Made by a program: the position numbers and the translations under genes. Shown one piece after another: positions 14,774 to 24,347 of a stretch of DNA of 64,000 nt (its first letter is position 1; every line of letters starts with the position of its first letter). The notes beneath the pieces were generated by a model. The model did not search any database. It saw nothing but the letters and a program-made list of their open reading frames with translations, and had not been told where the DNA came from. The DNA comes from JAUSFM01 sp964343705 (GTDB taxonomy: Archaea; Nanobdellota; Nanobdellia; Woesearchaeales; UBA12501): contig CAYFJX010000003.1 of the NCBI GenBank assembly GCA_964343705.1, positions 1 to 64,000 on the forward strand. The letters are read 5' to 3'.

Positions 14774-17335
14774 TTATCCGAGGCTTCCCTCCATTTCAAG
14801 TTCAATAAGACGGTTAAGTTCCACTGCGTATTCAAGAGGAAGTTCTTTTACTATTGGTTCAATAAATCCAGAAACAATCATTTGTGTAGCTGCTTCTTCA
14901 TCAAGTCCTCGACTCATAAGATAAAATATTTGTTCTTCGTTGATTTTTCCGACTTTTGCTTCGTGAGCAATATCACTTGCATTATTCTTAACATCAATAG
15001 TGGGGTAGGTATTTGATTGGCTTTGATTATCCATCATAAGCGCGTCACATTCAACACTTGATGTGGTGTTTGTTGCGCCTGGTGCAACTTGGAGAAGGCC
15101 TCGGTAGCTTGTGATACCACCGTTTTTACTGATACTCTTTGATACTATTGTTGAGCTGGTATCTTTTCCCACATGAATTACTTTGTTACCAGTATCTTGA
15201 TTTTGTCCTTCGCCAGCAAAAGCAATGCCAATAAAGTCACTCTTTGAGCGGTCGCCGAGCAGAACACTGCAGGGGTACAGCATGGTAACTGCGCTTCCCA
15301 TATTACCATTGACCCATTCCATGACAGCATCTTCATGCGTGATTGCACGCTTAGTGTTAAGATTGTACGTGTTACGAGACCAGTTTTCAATACTGCTGTA
15401 CCGAGCCCGTGCTCCTTTCAGAACATGAACTTCCACGCAACCAGCATGCAATGAGTTTTCTGTGTATTGCGGCGCTGAACAATTATGTACTGCGACACCT
15501 CCAACAGTGTATGTTTCATGATCTTCTACTCCAAAATTAAAAACAGGAATATCTTCTACTTCTTTTTTAGTTATTTTTTTAATTGGAAAAAAAGCAAATT
15601 TTTCATTTATTCCAAACATAGAAGCTCTTCTTTTTCCATTTAGTTTTTCTTTTATTTTTATTTCAGCTATTTCGGCAAACTTTAGCATGTGATCTCCTGT
15701 AATGCCCAGTGTATACATTTTTTCCCTACCTTCTTTTTTTCGATCACGTGCATTTATGAATGCCACAGTACCTAATCGCAATAATATATCCCTCCCTTGC
15801 CTCACTAGTTTTTCTGAAGTTGTATTTATTCTAAATATTTCTTTTAACCATCCAGATTTTACAACCTTATTATAATAATTACCATCTCCTCTGAACCAGC
15901 CTTTGATTATTTCTCTTTGATTTTCATGTGTTTCATACATTATCCAAGGTAGGAGTGCTTTTTTATCACATTTATTGCACAATTGCTTAAAAATACGGGC
16001 CAGTTCTACTGAGCACACAACAAGAGAAATGCCATTATTTTTCTTATGGCGTATCTCAAGTACTTTTTCAATACCAAAAACTTTTTTTAGGCAATATTTG
16101 ACATCTTTCATGTATTTTTCTTCGTCTATGCCAAATGAAAAGTTAAGATAAGAGTTACCACTGATACTGGCTTCAGCTAAATAATAACCAACTAACCTAA
16201 AGAATTCGTTTATCAGAGGAACCTTTATTTTTATTTTTTTATAACCATGTCTGCCTTTTCCTTTCATGATCTCAAATTCATGGAACTTTTTTGTTTTAAT
16301 TTCTTTGTTTATGGGAACAACTAAATAATCACCTTTCTTAAAAAAAGTAGGGGTGTTCCATCTAACATTAAACACTTTGTTTCGGTCTCTTTTTCGTAAT
16401 TTATCAACATATAAGAAAGGATGCTCTGGTGTAACTTCTATTTTTTGGGTAGAATCACCGTAATATTCAATTGTATATAATTCTCCTGAATAAGGTATTG
16501 TTTGTATGTCTTTTGTTTTTTTGAATATCCCCTCACTTGTAAGCACTTTTTCGTCTTTATTAATCTGTTCAATTGGTTTATAATCCGGGTTGCTTGTCAC
16601 TAAATTTCCTTTGGTAAAGCACCCTTCAATGTATTGCACTTCTGCTCCTTCATCAACAATGATGAGGGTGTGTTCAAACTGTCCACCTTTTTTGGCGTTC
16701 ATACGGAAGTATGCTTGCAATGGTGTTTTGAGCTTGACACCTTTTGGAATGTAAATAAATGTTCCACCACTCCATACCGCTGCGTGCAATGCTGCAAACT
16801 TGTGGAGATTCATAGGAACACAGGTTGTCATAAAATATTTTTTAACTAATTCAGGGTATTTTTGTACAGCTTCGTCACAGTCAAGAAAAACAACACCTTG
16901 ATCTTCCCATTCTTTTTTCAAATTGTGGTAGACAACATTGCTTTCATACTGTGCACCAACTCCTGCAAGTGCATTTTTTTCTGCTTCAGGAATGCCCAGC
17001 TTATCAAATGTTTTTTTAATATCTTCAGGTACATCATCCCATGTTCGCGCATTCTTTTTTGCGTCAGGAGTCATAAAAAAGTGGATCTTTGAGAGATCAA
17101 GTTTGCTGAGGTCTGGTCCCCACTTAGGCATTGTAAGTTCATGAAATAGTTTAAGTCCTTGGAGTCGCTTTTGGAGCATCCATTCTGGCTCGTTTTTTTC
17201 TTTAGAAATGCGTCTGACTAGTTCTTTAGTAAGTCCAGGTATTGCTTTAAAAGTAAGGCGTTCTTCATTATAATGGTCATAGGTTTCCCTATTGATTTCG
17301 AAATTTTTCATGTCGTCAGTTGTTGTTTCTTCCAT
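14774..17335 (-). CDS. sufB: Fe-S scaffold protein SufB, interrupted by an intein
   Basis: 853 residues before splicing; removal of a 380-residue intein leaves 473, the normal SufB size. The first extein has the N-terminal YDHYNEERLTFKAIPGLT region and ends EVQYIEG. The second extein resumes CSAPQYTENSLHAG and carries SIENWSRNTYNLNTKRA and the C-terminal HEAKVGKINEEQIFYL signature. The first frame codon at 17350 is TTG; the ATG at 17335 is preferred. First gene of the suf operon, behind a TATA box and a palindrome that overlaps the probable start of transcription. Confidence 0.95.
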   Translation of the reverse strand: MEETTTDDMKNFEINRETYDHYNEERLTFKAIPGLTKELVRRISKEKNEPEWMLQKRLQGLKLFHELTMPKWGPDLSKLDLSKIHFFMTPDAKKNARTWDDVPEDIKKTFDKLGIPEAEKNALAGVGAQYESNVVYHNLKKEWEDQGVVFLDCDEAVQKYPELVKKYFMTTCVPMNLHKFAALHAAVWSGGTFIYIPKGVKLKTPLQAYFRMNAKKGGQFEHTLIIVDEGAEVQYIEGCFTKGNLVTSNPDYKPIEQINKDEKVLTSEGIFKKTKDIQTIPYSGELYTIEYYGDSTQKIEVTPEHPFLYVDKLRKRDRNKVFNVRWNTPTFFKKGDYLVVPINKEIKTKKFHEFEIMKGKGRHGYKKIKIKVPLINEFFRLVGYYLAEASISGNSYLNFSFGIDEEKYMKDVKYCLKKVFGIEKVLEIRHKKNNGISLVVCSVELARIFKQLCNKCDKKALLPWIMYETHENQREIIKGWFRGDGNYYNKVVKSGWLKEIFRINTTSEKLVRQGRDILLRLGTVAFINARDRKKEGREKMYTLGITGDHMLKFAEIAEIKIKEKLNGKRRASMFGINEKFAFFPIKKITKKEVEDIPVFNFGVEDHETYTVGGVAVHNCSAPQYTENSLHAGCVEVHVLKGARARYSSIENWSRNTYNLNTKRAITHEDAVMEWVNGNMGSAVTMLYPCSVLLGDRSKSDFIGIAFAGEGQNQDTGNKVIHVGKDTSSTIVSKSISKNGGITSYRGLLQVAPGATNTTSSVECDALMMDNQSQSNTYPTIDVKNNASDIAHEAKVGKINEEQIFYLMSRGLDEEAATQMIVSGFIEPIVKELPLEYAVELNRLIELEMEGSLG
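15482..16621 (-). mobile_element. SufB intein with LAGLIDADG homing endonuclease
   Basis: A 380-residue in-frame insert at the conserved SufB site, between EG and CSAPQY. It starts with Cys (CFTKGN), has the block B motif TPEHPFL with its His, and ends in the block G pair VAVHN followed by extein Cys, so all splicing residues are present. Two endonuclease motifs are visible: RLVGYYLAEAS and IIKGWFRGDGN. The acidic residues of both remain (E and D), so cutting activity is possible. Confidence 0.93.
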
Positions 17336-17358
17336 ACTATCCCCAAACAAAGTACTTA

Positions 17359-17442
17359 CTTAACTATTGTTAAGAATTGCTGAGGTGGTTTATATAGTTT
17401 ATGTATGTATTGGGCTTAGAAGGGTAAAGTCTTATATATAAG
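17359..17442. promoter_or_regulatory. divergent promoter of the suf operon with CTTAAC palindrome
   Basis: The minus-strand TATA box (GGTTTATATAGTTT on plus, 17387-17400) should start transcription near 17368. A perfect 6-4-6 palindrome, CTTAAC 17359-17364 and GTTAAG 17369-17374, lies exactly there, a classic repressor position. A second, palindromic TATA box (CTTATATATAAG, 17431-17442) serves the plus-strand gene at 17460. Confidence 0.6.
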
Positions 17443-17459
17443 TGAGGTTTTGCAACAGC

Positions 17460-18371
17460 ATGGCTGAGGATGAACAACGAGAGGCATTTCTTACAGACTT
17501 ATTTGTAGACCCTGCAGTCCTTACCTGGGATGTTCCAGCGTCAGCAAGTGACCTTGCAAAAAGGGTTGTTGACATTCTTGCTCGGTTCAGAGATCAGCCT
17601 TTGAGCATTGAATTTTCTATGATCGAGGCTGCTGTACGTGAGCCAAACTCACAAATAAGTATGCCTGAAAAATATCTTGCACATCTTCGTAATGCAGGGG
17701 AACTATATGGGGGTATGTGTGATGCATTAGCTGAGCGTGATGACTCACTTGATGTTCCTGATCCTTGGGAAGCACGAGTTCGTGGATGGATACATGACTT
17801 AAGCGGAATTTATTCTGACTATGAAAAAACAGGACAGCAATCAAAAGAACTTGACTTGTATTTTCATGCGCAACATTTAGGGCTGCCTGTGATTGCTGAT
17901 GAGATTGCAATGCACGGCTGTTACCTGGAGATTTTGGATGTTATTTTTGACGGAACACGCTTTCCTCATAGCAAGGCGTATGAAGGAATGCGTTCCTATG
18001 TACGCCAAGGAGATACCTATGCAACTATTGAAGCAGACTTTTTTTCTTTTAAGAAGGGTCGTAAAAATCTTCCTTTGATTGCGCTTACCGTGGCTGATCT
18101 TATTGCTGTGGACAATAGAGTGGACAGTTTAGGATGTTTTTCCTTGGAACGGTTTGAGGATGATTGGAATGAACGAACATCTGATATATTAACACGCTAT
18201 AATCCCAACGGATCTCCAAAGGGTGAAGCTCCTACTGTAGGTCTGGCATTGCTTGATAGGGGTGGTCTTCGTCGATGGGAAAATTACAAGAATTTAGTTA
18301 ATCGTTTACTCACTGGTTCTGAAGAAGATTTAGCACAAATGCGTGACAAGGTTCCAGGCCTGTGGCGCTAG
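17460..18371 (+). CDS. hypothetical protein, possible HD-type hydrolase
   Basis: A 303-residue soluble protein. A possible HD pattern is seen: His in KYLAHLRNAGELYG, the doublet HD in RGWIHDLSGIYSDY, and a late Asp in LTVADLIAVDNRV, all in helices as in HD phosphohydrolases. This is suggestive only. The ATG at 17460 lies 20-25 bases from a TATA box and is preferred to the GTG at 17442. Divergent from suf and convergent with the next gene. Confidence 0.55.
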   Translation: MAEDEQREAFLTDLFVDPAVLTWDVPASASDLAKRVVDILARFRDQPLSIEFSMIEAAVREPNSQISMPEKYLAHLRNAGELYGGMCDALAERDDSLDVPDPWEARVRGWIHDLSGIYSDYEKTGQQSKELDLYFHAQHLGLPVIADEIAMHGCYLEILDVIFDGTRFPHSKAYEGMRSYVRQGDTYATIEADFFSFKKGRKNLPLIALTVADLIAVDNRVDSLGCFSLERFEDDWNERTSDILTRYNPNGSPKGEAPTVGLALLDRGGLRRWENYKNLVNRLLTGSEEDLAQMRDKVPGLWR

Positions 18372-18376
18372 TTTGA

Positions 18377-19324
18377 TTAGTTTGCTTCAGGTGAGGGTGC
18401 TGGTTTTTTGTCATCCATGAACATTGCATACTTTGCTTCTTTATTTGGGTGCACACCAATAAAGCGAGCAGTTACATATGTTTCTCTTCCCATATCAAAG
18501 ATATCTATGCCATCTGCACATGCAACTTGCTTAAATGATTTTTTAGTGAGTAATCCAGCCATGCCTGCGTAGGTTTCCATTGCAGCTTTATTTTGCCAAA
18601 CAGTGGTTACTTTCTCAGAAGCCACATATAATGCAAACTGTTCTTGCCCTTTTCTTACCAGTGCTTCTTTAGCCTGTTGTATAACACAATTAATGTATTT
18701 TGTAACTTGATTCTTGCCACTTTCTCGTAGCTCCTTGTTTGCACTGATGAATGCTTTTCCCCATTCTCCTCGTATCTGGTAGATTAATGCTCCTGTTAAG
18801 GCACCAATAAAAGCTTGTTCAAGATAGGGTTTATCCCACTCTGCAACCTTCCTTTCCTTGTCATATGGTGTTGGCATGTGATGCCACACAAACACGTCAG
18901 GAACAAGAATCATTCCTTTTACAGGATGTAAACTTATTGCTTGTTCGTGTTCTGAAATATTGCCAAAACCCAAAGTATTTACAACATTTTTTTCAAGATC
19001 ATTCATTCTTCTGAGAACATCTTGTTCTGGAACAACATGAACTTCAGGCATGTCTAGCTCATGATCAAAAAGTGTTTCCACACAGGTTCTTGCTGCTTGC
19101 GCTAACGCATTAGCAGTTGCTTGATCTAAAGTAATGCTATTTGGTGCTGCACTCCACTGGCCACCTTTCATTGCATTAATTTTTCTAAAGTCTTTCTCAA
19201 TTGGTAGAACTTGTGTTAAGTCTGCAGCAAAGCTTGGACTCTGCATTGCATACATTTCACGATCAGATTTCCATAGCTCTATAGGCTCAGGAACTCTGCA
19301 CAAAACTTCAACAGTGGGTTTCAT
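18377..19324 (-). CDS. hypothetical protein, 315 aa
   Basis: An unrecognised 315-residue protein, starting MKPTVEVLCRVPEPIEL. A central segment with ISLHPVKGMILVPDVFVWHH and YLEQAFIGALTGALIYQIRGEW resembles the layout of some metallopeptidases, but the HExxH zinc motif is absent. The C-terminal tail is charged and Pro-rich. A TATA-like box precedes the ATG at about 25 bases. No partner gene is evident. Confidence 0.5.
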   Translation of the reverse strand: MKPTVEVLCRVPEPIELWKSDREMYAMQSPSFAADLTQVLPIEKDFRKINAMKGGQWSAAPNSITLDQATANALAQAARTCVETLFDHELDMPEVHVVPEQDVLRRMNDLEKNVVNTLGFGNISEHEQAISLHPVKGMILVPDVFVWHHMPTPYDKERKVAEWDKPYLEQAFIGALTGALIYQIRGEWGKAFISANKELRESGKNQVTKYINCVIQQAKEALVRKGQEQFALYVASEKVTTVWQNKAAMETYAGMAGLLTKKSFKQVACADGIDIFDMGRETYVTARFIGVHPNKEAKYAMFMDDKKPAPSPEAN

Positions 19325-19356
19325 ACTGCTTTGGGGAAGGCGATGGTATTTAAGCC

Positions 19357-21309
19357 TTACTGATCCCTAAAAGCCAATCGAATTATCCTGTCAGTAATAT
19401 GTTCTGGGTCAAGACCTTGATGAGTAATTTGTTCTCCAAGACCTCCTGCACCACCACGGACAGTTCCCATGTGATCATAGGGAACATTGCCATAACCACG
19501 CTCCATCATCCATGTGCCAAAACGACTTCCAAGACCTGTTTTTTGGTTTTGACTTTCAACAACTAAAACTCCTTTTGATGCTCCAAGACGTTCCATCATT
19601 TCCTCGTCAATAACATTTAGTGTTGGCTTGTTGATAAGTCCAACTGATCTCCCATTTGCTTGTGCTTTTTCAACAGCATCAAGACTTCGATGTACCATTT
19701 CTCCATAACTTACAACATACATATCTCCTTCGCGAACAATTTCGTCTTTGCCTGGAGTAAATGTGTATCCTTTGCTAGGGTCAAACATTGCATTTCCATC
19801 CTTGTCAAGAATATATGGCACACTTGATCGAGTTGAAAAAACAAAACGTAATCCTGCATCATGAAAAACACGACGAACAATTGCTTCCATCTGAAAAGCA
19901 TCAGCAGGAAAATACAGTCGTCTTCCATCTTCTTCAGGCATATCATTATCGAGGAAAAAGTTATTGACACCAAAATGGCAACGGTCGTCAGCCATGTCAT
20001 CAGGACCACTGTGAGAGAAATGTGCAAGTACATTTGCGTGATTCATGCCTGCCATAGTGACTTCTGAGTTAAGCATTTCAGCAAATGCTGCAAAGGTCCC
20101 GTAAATTCCTTGGAATCCTTGTTCTCTTCCAAAACCAGCTGCAAGCAAAAAATTATGTCGTTCCATAATACCTGCTTTTCGATATCGTTCTGGGTAATCA
20201 TCTGCAACATAATTCAAGCCGCATGAACCCCCAAGATCATTGCTTACCACGAGAATCTTATCACGTTCTCGTGGTGGAAGATCAAACATGATCTGGGCAA
20301 CAACTTTTCCAAACTCTTTTCGGTTAGAACCCACTTGATCAGAACTACCAGCATATGATCGTGACCTGTCTGGCTTTGTTGTTTCTTTAAGCATGGTTAC
20401 TGCAGCATCCTGTCCACGTTCTTCCAGGTAAGCAACAGCAAGATCAACAGAAATTGCATCATGTCCTTTGCATGTTCCTTCAAGTCCTCTGATTCCTGGT
20501 GCCATTGCTCGTTTATGCACTACAGCAACAGGTCCTTGTGTTTGTGTATGGAGTGCTTTTCGTATTCGTTCATACGATCCTGGAAGGTGTTCTGCATCAC
20601 CAACAAGAACATGGGGGAATCCATGTCCGCGTAGTGTCTGTTCAACATTAAATCCAGGCAGGTAGTCCTCTGGATGCCCTTCAATAGTAACATTGTTGTC
20701 ATCAATAAGCCACACAACAGGTAGGTCTCTAGCAACTGCATACCTGGCAGCTTCAGTAGTTGTTCCTTCTTGTTGTGAACCATCACTACCAAACATGATT
20801 ACTCTGCTTGGAAGATGCGGCTCAGTAAATTTCATACGTTCTGCAACACCATTAACAAAACCAGCTTCATGACCAAGCCTACCTGTGCTACTGGGAAAGC
20901 CACGTTCGTCGTCACGTTCGGGGTGACCATACAACCCGCTATTGTGTTCACGGTAACGAAGTAAGGCTTCCAGTGGGATTTTTCCATCTAATGCTGATCG
21001 TAAATAATAGCGAAAACTCCTATGGCCTGCCTCATCAAACAATTCGTGGTGAATTTCTTCAGAGTTTCCATTAAGAAATGCTTGCACAATTTCATCTTCT
21101 AACCAAATATCATACGATCCACCAGTATGGCCACCAACACCTTTTGCAGTGGCAAGCGCAGTGCCAAACACAATAATATCCCTACCAAGTTGGATGTTTG
21201 TTGTAAACTGGTCTCTACTTGCTTGTGAAATATCTCCCCAGCTCATATCAAGATCAATAGCTAGTTCGTCATACTCAGAAATATCAATGGGAAATCTGTT
21301 GTCTGCCAT
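19357..21309 (-). CDS. tkt: transketolase
   Basis: Full-length thiamine-diphosphate enzyme, 650 residues, joining both transketolase halves that are often split in archaea. The TPP/metal motif is FGSDGSQQEGTTTEAARYA followed by LIDDNNVTIEG. The pyrimidine-binding Glu lies in GIMERHNFLLAAGFG. The C-terminal domain with VVSYGEMVHRSLDAV is present. It moves two-carbon units between sugar phosphates, giving pentoses. The first motif reads GSDG rather than GDG, a modest deviation. It stands alone, divergent from a helical-repeat protein. Confidence 0.9.
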   Translation of the reverse strand: MADNRFPIDISEYDELAIDLDMSWGDISQASRDQFTTNIQLGRDIIVFGTALATAKGVGGHTGGSYDIWLEDEIVQAFLNGNSEEIHHELFDEAGHRSFRYYLRSALDGKIPLEALLRYREHNSGLYGHPERDDERGFPSSTGRLGHEAGFVNGVAERMKFTEPHLPSRVIMFGSDGSQQEGTTTEAARYAVARDLPVVWLIDDNNVTIEGHPEDYLPGFNVEQTLRGHGFPHVLVGDAEHLPGSYERIRKALHTQTQGPVAVVHKRAMAPGIRGLEGTCKGHDAISVDLAVAYLEERGQDAAVTMLKETTKPDRSRSYAGSSDQVGSNRKEFGKVVAQIMFDLPPRERDKILVVSNDLGGSCGLNYVADDYPERYRKAGIMERHNFLLAAGFGREQGFQGIYGTFAAFAEMLNSEVTMAGMNHANVLAHFSHSGPDDMADDRCHFGVNNFFLDNDMPEEDGRRLYFPADAFQMEAIVRRVFHDAGLRFVFSTRSSVPYILDKDGNAMFDPSKGYTFTPGKDEIVREGDMYVVSYGEMVHRSLDAVEKAQANGRSVGLINKPTLNVIDEEMMERLGASKGVLVVESQNQKTGLGSRFGTWMMERGYGNVPYDHMGTVRGGAGGLGEQITHQGLDPEHITDRIIRLAFRDQ

Positions 21310-21361
21310 GGTGTCTACCTCGTTTTTGTTGTCTATTGTTGCAAGAATTACTTAATACACA

Positions 21362-23008
21362 GTGGAAGCAGACTATAAAAATATAGTTAGGGTGCAGTAT
21401 ACAGGTGACTTTAAATATGATGAGTTCATTCCCTTTTCCATGGTTAGGCTTGATGCTGTAGTGGACGAAGCGCTCTTGGAACGAAATTACAATAAGTTAG
21501 TTGATCCTCTCGCTGCTCGTAAAGTTATTCTTGGTCTTCGTATGAGAGGGGACACGCAAGGTCATTCTCCAGAATATATGAAGCGCTTTACTAAAGTTGC
21601 AATGCATGTTCTTAAGAAACATCCTGGAAAACTTGATGGTCTAGTGGAACGATTGTTTAGAGTGACTGAAGAGGGTATTGCAATTGCAGCAGCTAACTTA
21701 GATTCAGGTATCCCTCATATAGGAGCATTACACTCCCACATGTATGCATACCATGCTGATTTTGCTCGTGTATTATGGGAAAAAACAAGAGATATTGCTT
21801 TTGCAAAAATATGGTATCAAAGCGGGATCAAAGCTGCTAATTTTACTGTGGAACTTGACCCTAAAGAGCAAATGAATCATCCAACATATGTTGCTGACCA
21901 GCATTCTTTTGCAGTTGCATCAGCTCGAACATTAGGCAGGGAAACAGGGGATGTGAATTGGTTTAAGAAGGCATTTGGTCATGCACGATTTTCGCACAGG
22001 ATGTACAAAATACTTGGTAAAGAAGAACGTGCTGCTCATTGCATGGTGGATGTTGCAAAAATATGGGGAGAATATTCTTTTGTAACTAAGAATCCTGAAA
22101 ACTTTGAACAATATTATTTTGCTTGTTTAGATGCAGTTGAAGACCTACTTAGCGCGGGGAAACCAGGTCAAGCTTTGGGAACAATGTATAATCGTGCTGC
22201 AGGTGCTGCACGAAAAATGATTTTGTATTACAAAGACCAAGAAAAAACAGAAGATACTCAGCTTGAAAAAATAATCTGGCTTGAACGACGCCTTGACTGC
22301 TTACGGAATTCAGCAACCATCTGTAGGGAGTATGATGTTGACTCTGCAATATTAAGATATAATATCTCCAAAGGGACAGCACATAAATTGTTTGATCTGA
22401 CATGGAATCCAGTCTGGTTAGAGGTTGCCTATGATTCTTGTGCATCTTCAGCACTGATTCAGGCTGGTGTTGATAAGGCCAAGGCAGCTGTTTCTGAACA
22501 ATACGCAGCAAAGGCAGCTTACACTGTTTTTTACAAAAGTCAGGTGAGGGATGGAAAAGGAAATATCGTCAGGGATCCGTTCTGGCTTGAAATGGCGTTT
22601 AAGCATCGAATGAGATCAGTTTCTTTATTTGATGAGGTAGGTCCTGTCACTGACAGCATCCGAGCATGGAACAACGCTGAAGAATGTGCTGAAGAACTCT
22701 ATGTTGCAACTCTTGATTTGCAATGGAAAGAGAAAGTGTATGATTTACGATTTGAACGTGCTGAAATCTCCATGAGAAAGGGCAATCTTAATGAGGGTAT
22801 TATGGGGTATGTACATGCAGGGGATGCAGCCATGTATGTTATGCAGGAGAGTGCAGGTAAAAAACGTGAGCTGTATAGGGATTTAGCCACTGCTTGTTAT
22901 GAGAACTTTAGGAGTGTGGTTGTACCAGGTTTTAGTCGCCAAATAAAAAAAAGAGTTACTATAAACTTACGTAAACTAGGAAGTGAAGAGAAAAGAAGCA
23001 GTGCATAG
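21362..23008 (+). CDS. alpha-helical repeat-like hypothetical protein, 548 aa
   Basis: A 548-residue, almost wholly helical protein with many paired helices (for example FAKIWYQSGIKAANFTVEL and FKKAFGHARFSHRMYKILG), resembling degenerate TPR or similar helical repeats. No catalytic motif is seen. The start is GTG at 21362; the nearest in-frame ATG is at 21443, which would lose a conserved-looking beginning, so GTG is kept. It is divergent from transketolase. Confidence 0.55.
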   Translation: MEADYKNIVRVQYTGDFKYDEFIPFSMVRLDAVVDEALLERNYNKLVDPLAARKVILGLRMRGDTQGHSPEYMKRFTKVAMHVLKKHPGKLDGLVERLFRVTEEGIAIAAANLDSGIPHIGALHSHMYAYHADFARVLWEKTRDIAFAKIWYQSGIKAANFTVELDPKEQMNHPTYVADQHSFAVASARTLGRETGDVNWFKKAFGHARFSHRMYKILGKEERAAHCMVDVAKIWGEYSFVTKNPENFEQYYFACLDAVEDLLSAGKPGQALGTMYNRAAGAARKMILYYKDQEKTEDTQLEKIIWLERRLDCLRNSATICREYDVDSAILRYNISKGTAHKLFDLTWNPVWLEVAYDSCASSALIQAGVDKAKAAVSEQYAAKAAYTVFYKSQVRDGKGNIVRDPFWLEMAFKHRMRSVSLFDEVGPVTDSIRAWNNAEECAEELYVATLDLQWKEKVYDLRFERAEISMRKGNLNEGIMGYVHAGDAAMYVMQESAGKKRELYRDLATACYENFRSVVVPGFSRQIKKRVTINLRKLGSEEKRSSA

Positions 23009-23025
23009 CATTCACCAATACAAAG

Positions 23026-23199
23026 GTTTAAATACTTCAGTCACTTCACTTTTTTCTATGCTTATGAAAAATGCGCTGAGGAACAGTGAACTTCTTCTAC
23101 TTAGTGTACTTTTCATTTTCTAGTTATAGCCCAGTTGTTCAGATTTTCTTTTTGTTCTTTGATCGCTTGATGCAATGCTGATGTTCTGAATTGCTGGGC
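23026..23199 (+). other. short transcription unit, tiny ORF or RNA
   Basis: A TATA-like GGTTTAAATACTT (about 23026) lies 25-30 bases before an ATG at 23058 that opens only 21 codons ending in a hydrophobic LLLLSVLFIF. Downstream, GCCCAG (23129-23134) plus TTCAG pair with CTGAA plus CTGGGC (to 23199), separated by a 3x3 internal loop. Either a tiny peptide or a small RNA with a pocketed hairpin is possible; neither is shown. Confidence 0.3.
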
Positions 23200-23231
23200 G
23201 CGTATTGTAAAAATGGTTTAGCTTGTGCTCT

Positions 23232-24347
23232 ATGACGCTTGATAAAAAAATTCGTGTTTGTATCCGAGGGATGGCAGGACTCCTTGGAAGTCGTCTAGCG
23301 TTAGCTTTGCATGCACAGGAAGATATGGAAGTTGTTGCAGGAATAGTAAAGGCTGATGCGAGTTTAGAAAAAATCCTAGATCCTGAATGGCCTGTTGAGG
23401 CTACGCCACCTCACTTGTTTCTTGATGGAACAAAAAAACAAGTTGCAGAGTTGAATGCTCGTCAAAATCATGTACGCCTTCAACATGCCAATGGTTTAGA
23501 TGGGTATGCACTTGATAGAATGTGTGATGTAATAGTGGATTGCACACCACCAGGAAAAAGTAGGCAATGGAATCGTCAGTACAATCACTTCAATGGACCA
23601 GTACTATTGCAATCAGGAGAATATCCTCGAGGTAGGTTGCTTGCTCCGCCAGCAATGCAAGCACAGCGTTCTGATGAACCAGAAAACATGTACCGACTTG
23701 GTGGCTGCATTCTTGCAGCTCTCGGACCAGTACTCAGTACACTACGTGGTGTTGCTCAAGGATATTCAGTCACTGTTGTTATGCAGTACGATGAACGGGT
23801 TAATGACTTCCCTACCAACGATCGAATGATGTCTATGTACTTACGAGACGATCACGAAGAAACACTGCAGGATGAATTAGGTGTGTTGTTCCCTGAGAAA
23901 AATCCGTATGTTGCTGGTTTCTTACAAGTACCTCAGCATGATTATTACACACTCTTTGTTCACTTTGATAGTGTTAACCCTCTATCTGGCAAGGACGTAA
24001 AGTGTTTACTGGAAGCATCTCCACGGATACTAGTACTTCCTGCACATTATTCCTCGACGTATAATTTGAAGTATCACTTGCGTGAGTCAGCGCAAGCTCT
24101 AGGTAAGGCTGTTTCACCTATAACAGTGTACAGCAAAACAGACTTAGAATCAGATGTTGTCACGATGAGACACAGGGTTCGAATAGGAATATACTCTAAG
24201 CTCGTTGCTGTATTGCCAAACATAGATGCAATACGTATGCTTGCTACTGGCATGAGTCCTGAAGAGGCAATGAGAAAAACTGATGAGTACGCAGGACTTA
24301 AGCAAGAGAAAACTATAAATATGTCTGCGCATCACCATCTTGCATGA
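23232..24347 (+). CDS. divergent homologue of archaeal-type glyceraldehyde-3-phosphate dehydrogenase
   Basis: 371 residues with an N-terminal Rossmann start (IRVCIRGMAGLLGSRLALAL) and then features of archaeal type II GAPDH: MEVVAGIVK, VIVDCTPPGKSRQWNRQY and LLQSGEYPRG. The catalytic segment, normally SCNTTGL, appears as RLGGCILAALG: the Cys is kept but the Asn-Thr-Thr is lost. It may therefore have another activity or none. Rather than the TTG at 23223, the ATG at 23232 is used. Its stop overlaps the next gene as ATGA. Confidence 0.6.
   Translation: MTLDKKIRVCIRGMAGLLGSRLALALHAQEDMEVVAGIVKADASLEKILDPEWPVEATPPHLFLDGTKKQVAELNARQNHVRLQHANGLDGYALDRMCDVIVDCTPPGKSRQWNRQYNHFNGPVLLQSGEYPRGRLLAPPAMQAQRSDEPENMYRLGGCILAALGPVLSTLRGVAQGYSVTVVMQYDERVNDFPTNDRMMSMYLRDDHEETLQDELGVLFPEKNPYVAGFLQVPQHDYYTLFVHFDSVNPLSGKDVKCLLEASPRILVLPAHYSSTYNLKYHLRESAQALGKAVSPITVYSKTDLESDVVTMRHRVRIGIYSKLVAVLPNIDAIRMLATGMSPEEAMRKTDEYAGLKQEKTINMSAHHHLA

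Noticed and set aside
18377..19324. Metallopeptidase
   Set aside because: The layout is suggestive, but no HExxH or equivalent motif exists.
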